A stretch of 43,385 nt of DNA, from NCBI GenBank assembly GCA_015229115.1, contig JADGCH010000001.1, forward strand, positions 112,547-155,931, in the 5' to 3' direction. This DNA is from Magnetococcales bacterium (GTDB lineage: Bacteria > Pseudomonadota > Magnetococcia > Magnetococcales > JADGCH01). Of this stretch, positions 39,313 through 43,385 are shown in pieces. How positions within the stretch are numbered: the stretch's first letter is position 1; each line of letters starts with the position of its first letter. A program made the position numbers and the translations under genes. The notes below the pieces were generated by a model. It was given only the letters and a program-made list of their open reading frames with translations, was not told the origin of the DNA and did not search any database.

Positions 39313-42300
39313 ATGCAACAGTTTATGTCAACGGAAGTAGCGAGTACATCTGATCTTGAATGGCTTGCCGCAGCTACGGCAGAGCCTGACGCTGTAAGGC
39401 ATTACCTGGATAGCTTGTTGCAGGGCGATGGGCAACGCTGCCATGGCCTGCGGCAAATGCTGGAACAGTCGCTCTGGCGCCGTCGTCTGGTCGCGGTGCT
39501 GGGTAATTCACCCTATCTGGCCCAGGTGGTCCTGCGTTGGCCCCATTTCCTCACCGAGATTCTGGCTCACGAGGAGAGTGGTCAGCTACAGTCGTGTCCG
39601 ACCATAGCGACCAGGGATGAACTGGTGGCACAGATCCTGATGGCAGACAGCTGGACGGCAGCGGCTACTTGCCTGCGCCTTTTCAAACATCGGGCCTATT
39701 TGCGTATTGGCCTGTTGGATCTCAGTGGTGACATGGCGGTTACCGATACCATTGCAGCCTTGTCGGATGTGGCTGACTTCACGCTTGAAGCCAGCTATCA
39801 GTGGGTCTACCGCGACCTGTGCCGTCAATATGGCGTGCCGAGGGTGCCTGTGGCCGATGGTTCTTATGAACGGGTTGCAAGCCGTTTTGTCGTGCTCGGT
39901 ATGGGCAAGCTGGGGGCGGGTGAGCTCAATTTTTCATCGGACGTTGACCTCATTTTTCTCTATGATCAGGACGAGGGCGAAACCGATGGTCCACAGCAGC
40001 TGTCGATCAAGGCCTTCTATACCCGCCTTGGACGTGATCTGATCAAACTGATGCAGGAGCCGACTGCTGATGGCCGGGTATTTCGTGTCGATCTGCGGCT
40101 GCGTCCTGATGGCGATAGCGGCGACTTGGCGCTTTCTTGCCGCTCGGCTGAAATCTACTATGAGTCATGGGGACAGACCTGGGAGCGGGCGGCCATGATC
40201 AAGGCTCGACCTGTGGCAGGGGATCTGGCGCTGGGGGAGCAGTTTCTGAAGACCCTGTATCCGTTTGTCTACCGGCGTTACCTCGATTTCGCCGCCCTGG
40301 ATGCCATTCGCGAGATGAAGCGTCTCATTGATCGCAAGGTGACCAAGGCTGACGACTACTACCGCAATGTCAAGCTGGGCTACGGCGGTATTCGTGAGAT
40401 CGAATTTCTGGTGCAGAGTCATCAGTTGATTCACGGTGGCCGTATGGATGGATTGCGTCAGCGTGGTACTTTGCCAGTGTTACAGCAATTGGCCCATCGT
40501 GGGTTGCTGTCGCAGCAGAGCGCCGATCAGTTGCAGCAGGCCTATCTGTTGTTGCGCAAGGTGGAGCATTGTCTGCAGATCGTGCGGGAACAGCAAACCC
40601 ATTCCTTACCAGATGATGAGGGCGAGTTGGAACGTCTGGCGCGCCGGGTTGGCATGGCCTCAGCCGATCGTCTGCGCCAGCAGTTGCAGCAGGCGACCGA
40701 TCAGGTTCATCAGGCCTATAGCCAGCTCTTTTTTGAGTCGGAGCGGGCACAACAGCAGGAGCAACAGGATCCCGTGGTGGAGCGGTTGCTGCTTTGCGAT
40801 CCGGACAGCGAAGGCGATTTAGCTCTATTACGCCAGATGGGTATCGAAAATGGTGCGGCGGTTGGGGCCTTGCTGGCCCTGCTGCGTGATGGACCCAAGG
40901 GAGTCAACCTGACCGAGGCAGCCCGACGCCATTACCAACGTTTGGCCCCCGTGTTGTTGAGCCGCATTATTCGGGCACCCGATCCCGATCAGGCGGTACA
41001 GCATGCCGAGGCTTTTCTCAACCGCATTGGACGACGCACCAACTACATTGCTCTGCTGGCGGAAAATCCGCCTGTGCTGGACCTCATTGTGCCAGTGTTT
41101 GGCAGTTCACCCTATTTGTCACGCTATCTCAACAGCCATCTCGAGTTACTGGATAGTCTGATTACCCGTGAGTTTTTGCAGCACTCGATGCAGCGCAGCG
41201 TCTTGGCAGCCGAGTTGGCCCAGCGTCTGGCCCAGGTAGCCATTCCGGAGCAGTGCGATCAGGTGCTGCACGAATTCAAGAGTGGTGAGATCCTGCGTAT
41301 TGGTCTGCGCGACCTTAGTGGCATGACCGATCTCACCGAGGTGATGGTTAATTTGGCGACGGTAGCGACCGTCATTGTCACCCAGACTCTGCACGATGCT
41401 CGTACTGCGCTGGAATCACGTTATGGCGTGCCCGGATGGACCGATGAGCAGGGGCAACGTCACCGGGCCCAGTTTGTCATCCTGGCCATGGGCAAACTGG
41501 GGGGACAGGAGCTCAACTACGCCTCCGACCTTGACCTGATTTTTGTCTATGACAGCCAGGGTGAAGAACAGTGGTGCGACGGTAACCATGGTTTCAGCAA
41601 CCAGACTTTTTTCAACCGGTTGGGCCAGCACGTCATTCAGGGCATTACGCGCTGGACTCAATCGGGCCGACTGTACGAGCTCGATATGCGCCTACGGCCG
41701 TCGGGTAACTCAGGACCCCTGGTCATTTCACTGGCGGCTTTTGTTCACTATCAGCATCACGAAGCCTGGACTTGGGAACATCAGGCCCTGACGCGGGCTC
41801 ATGTCGTGGCCGGTGATGCCGATCTAGCTGGACGATTGCGTCATGAAATCCGGTCGATCCTGTGTCAGCCGCGCGATCCGGTACGATTGCGGCAGGATGT
41901 TATCGACATGCGCGAACGCATGGTGCGTGATAAACCCTTACCGGCTGGTGTGCTGGATATCAAGCAGAGCCGGGGTGCCATTGTCGATCTGGAATTCATG
42001 GTGCAGTATCTCATTCTACGCCATGCTGCCGATCATCCAGCCATTGCGCAGCGCAACCTGTCCACGGCCCTGTTGGCGATGAGCCAGTTCAAGCTGTTGG
42101 CGGACGATACTGCCCGGATGCTGCACGACCACTACCAGTTCTATCGCTTGATCGAAAACCGGTTACGCCTGCTGCATGATCGTTCTGAAAACCGCATCAG
42201 TACCCATCCATGGATACAGATGCGGCTGGTCAGGCTCTGTGGTCTGGATGAACAAACAGACCTGATGGCCCACCTGCAACAGCGTTTCGACGCCGTATCA

Positions 42301-42345
42301 GCAGTCTGGCATCAGCTGTTACAGGTCGAGGCGGTTACAGCTTAG
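39313..42345 (+). CDS. glnE: Bifunctional glutamine synthetase adenylyltransferase/deadenylase
   Basis: 1010 residues against about 946 in E. coli. Two nucleotidyltransferase domains are visible: GELNFSSDVDLIFLYD near residue 204 (deadenylylating half) and ELNYASDLDLIFVYDS near 732 (adenylylating half), each followed by helical regulatory regions (GYGGIREIEFLVQ and RGAIVDLEFMVQYL). GlnE modifies glutamine synthetase according to nitrogen status with PII protein. Start ATG 39313; AAGGA lies 3 nt upstream. The 3' end overlaps dctP by 11 bp. Confidence 0.97.
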   Translation: MQQFMSTEVASTSDLEWLAAATAEPDAVRHYLDSLLQGDGQRCHGLRQMLEQSLWRRRLVAVLGNSPYLAQVVLRWPHFLTEILAHEESGQLQSCPTIATRDELVAQILMADSWTAAATCLRLFKHRAYLRIGLLDLSGDMAVTDTIAALSDVADFTLEASYQWVYRDLCRQYGVPRVPVADGSYERVASRFVVLGMGKLGAGELNFSSDVDLIFLYDQDEGETDGPQQLSIKAFYTRLGRDLIKLMQEPTADGRVFRVDLRLRPDGDSGDLALSCRSAEIYYESWGQTWERAAMIKARPVAGDLALGEQFLKTLYPFVYRRYLDFAALDAIREMKRLIDRKVTKADDYYRNVKLGYGGIREIEFLVQSHQLIHGGRMDGLRQRGTLPVLQQLAHRGLLSQQSADQLQQAYLLLRKVEHCLQIVREQQTHSLPDDEGELERLARRVGMASADRLRQQLQQATDQVHQAYSQLFFESERAQQQEQQDPVVERLLLCDPDSEGDLALLRQMGIENGAAVGALLALLRDGPKGVNLTEAARRHYQRLAPVLLSRIIRAPDPDQAVQHAEAFLNRIGRRTNYIALLAENPPVLDLIVPVFGSSPYLSRYLNSHLELLDSLITREFLQHSMQRSVLAAELAQRLAQVAIPEQCDQVLHEFKSGEILRIGLRDLSGMTDLTEVMVNLATVATVIVTQTLHDARTALESRYGVPGWTDEQGQRHRAQFVILAMGKLGGQELNYASDLDLIFVYDSQGEEQWCDGNHGFSNQTFFNRLGQHVIQGITRWTQSGRLYELDMRLRPSGNSGPLVISLAAFVHYQHHEAWTWEHQALTRAHVVAGDADLAGRLRHEIRSILCQPRDPVRLRQDVIDMRERMVRDKPLPAGVLDIKQSRGAIVDLEFMVQYLILRHAADHPAIAQRNLSTALLAMSQFKLLADDTARMLHDHYQFYRLIENRLRLLHDRSENRISTHPWIQMRLVRLCGLDEQTDLMAHLQQRFDAVSAVWHQLLQVEAVTA

Positions 42346-43342
42346 CCGGATCCAATCCGGTGGCTTGGTAAATCGATTGAATGAGCTCCTTGCCGATGCG
42401 ATCTTCCATCTGTTGGTGCACCTTGACCATGGCGCGCTTCCAGGCCAGACGTTGTTCGGCCGTCAGGGTCTGGATCTCGGTTTTGCCTGATGCCCGCACC
42501 GCTTCCAGTGACTTTTCGTTCTCCTCCAAGGCGATCTGGTTGGCATAGAGGGTGGATTCCTGCATGGCCTTGGTCAGGGGCTGACGCAAGTCATCGGCCA
42601 ATCCATCCCAGAAGGCTTTGTTGACGATCACGGCGTAGCCGAGATAGCCATGACTGGAGAGGGTCAGATGCTTCTGCACCTCGTGCATTTTCTGGGTGTA
42701 GAAGTTGGACATCGGGTTTTCGGTGCCATCGACCACGCCCGTCTGCAGGGCCTGATAGACTTCGGAAAAGCTCATCACCTGCGGTACGGCACCCATGGAA
42801 CGCATTTGGGCTTCCAGCACTTTGGAAGACTGAATACGCAGCTTCAGTCCCTGAAAGTCCTGTGGTTGCAACAGGGGCTTGTTGGCGCTCATCTGCTTGA
42901 AGCCATTGTCCCAGTAGGCCAGACCGAGAATGCCCTTGCTCTCCAGTTTGTTGAGCAATTTCTGACCGACGGTCCCTTGGGTTACCTTGTGTAGGTCCTC
43001 ATAATTGTCGAAGATGAAGGGCAGATCAAAGGCCTCGAACTCCTTGACGCCCAGAGGACCAAATTTGGCCAGGGAAGGGGCCAGCATCTGGACCGCACCC
43101 ATCTGCAGGGCTTCCAGTTCCTCCTTGTCCTTGTAGAGCTGGCTGTTGGGGTAGACCTCCACCTTGACCCGATCCTGGGTATAACGGGCAGCCAGTTCAC
43201 GGAACTTTTCGGCAGCCTTGCCCTTGGGGGTATCGGTGGCGACAACATGGCTGAATTTGATGACAATAGGATCGGCGGCCCATACCGTCACGCACGATCC
43301 GAACCAGAGAGTGATGGCCATCAGACCGGATAGCAGTTTCAT
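42335..43342 (-). CDS. dctP: TRAP-type C4-dicarboxylate transporter periplasmic binding protein
   Basis: 335 residues. Signal peptide LSGLMAITLWFGSCVTVWA, then a mature chain with TRAP DctP signatures: IKFSHVVATDTPKGKAAEKF, EVYPNSQLYKDKEELEALQM, KLRIQSSKVLEAQMRSMGA, and the TGVVDGTENPMSNFYTQ motif. It delivers C4-dicarboxylates (or another organic acid) to a DctQM permease. The permease genes are not within the window; they may lie elsewhere. Ribosome binding site AAAGGG lies about 8 nt before ATG 43342, and the upstream promoter would fall past the window edge. Confidence 0.95.
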   Translation of the reverse strand: MKLLSGLMAITLWFGSCVTVWAADPIVIKFSHVVATDTPKGKAAEKFRELAARYTQDRVKVEVYPNSQLYKDKEELEALQMGAVQMLAPSLAKFGPLGVKEFEAFDLPFIFDNYEDLHKVTQGTVGQKLLNKLESKGILGLAYWDNGFKQMSANKPLLQPQDFQGLKLRIQSSKVLEAQMRSMGAVPQVMSFSEVYQALQTGVVDGTENPMSNFYTQKMHEVQKHLTLSSHGYLGYAVIVNKAFWDGLADDLRQPLTKAMQESTLYANQIALEENEKSLEAVRASGKTEIQTLTAEQRLAWKRAMVKVHQQMEDRIGKELIQSIYQATGLDPAKL

Positions 43343-43385
43343 CGGGTACCCTTTATCGTTTCTGTGTTAGAGTGTTTTCAAGATC

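Overview
The window reads as a chromosomal segment of a Gram-negative bacterium, most likely a proteobacterium. Outer-membrane and periplasmic functions are present (LptE-like lipoprotein, YhdP/AsmA-like protein, L,D-transpeptidase, MltF-like lytic transglycosylase, RND efflux pair), together with GlnE, a TRAP binding protein, a membrane-anchored cytochrome c and a very large hybrid histidine kinase. GC content is moderately high, and GTG and TTG starts are frequent. Two small Gly/Trp/Asn-rich exported proteins resemble sulfur-globule envelope proteins, which would fit a sulfur-oxidising lifestyle (perhaps a magnetotactic or purple-sulfur-type relative). That placement is inference only; no 16S or other strong taxonomic marker is present.

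Layout. 1-4.7 kb: the 3' part of a heme-copper-oxidase-I/NnrS-like membrane protein, convergent with an mltF-like gene and a membrane protein; then a divergent MFS transporter. 4.7-11.5 kb (minus): glnS followed by a 1681-residue hybrid kinase carrying two complete kinase cores. 11.6 kb: tRNA-Thr(CGT). 11.7-14.2 kb (minus): a tightly coupled four-gene set, CBS-pair protein, guanylate-kinase-like protein, CYTH protein and ApaH. 14.3-16.5 kb: cytochrome c, a VapBC-type toxin-antitoxin pair, an 81-bp inverted-repeat element and a DUF1640-like coiled-coil protein. 16.7-22.9 kb (minus): pgpA, a CinA-like gene, an L,D-transpeptidase and a YhdP-like gene, each overlapping the next by 4 bp.

23.0-33.2 kb (plus) is the most distinctive region. 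A good promoter flanked by two perfect palindromes leads into an SCP2-like protein, a membrane-fusion protein, an RND transporter with a long cytoplasmic tail, and six small exported proteins, most of them compositionally extreme (Pro/Gln/Tyr, Arg/Asp/Tyr/Trp or Gly/Trp/Asn rich). After a pair of similar terminator hairpins comes a membrane-anchored coiled-coil protein. I propose that this cluster exports or organises an extracytoplasmic structure such as a sulfur-globule or surface coat.

33.2-43.4 kb returns to housekeeping: leuS-lptE (plus), then mgtE, zntB and a pilin-like gene (minus), then glnE (plus) convergent with dctP (minus). Convergent neighbours repeatedly touch or overlap at their 3' ends, so the chromosome is very compact. 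Most functions are assigned from motifs read by eye; no database search was possible.
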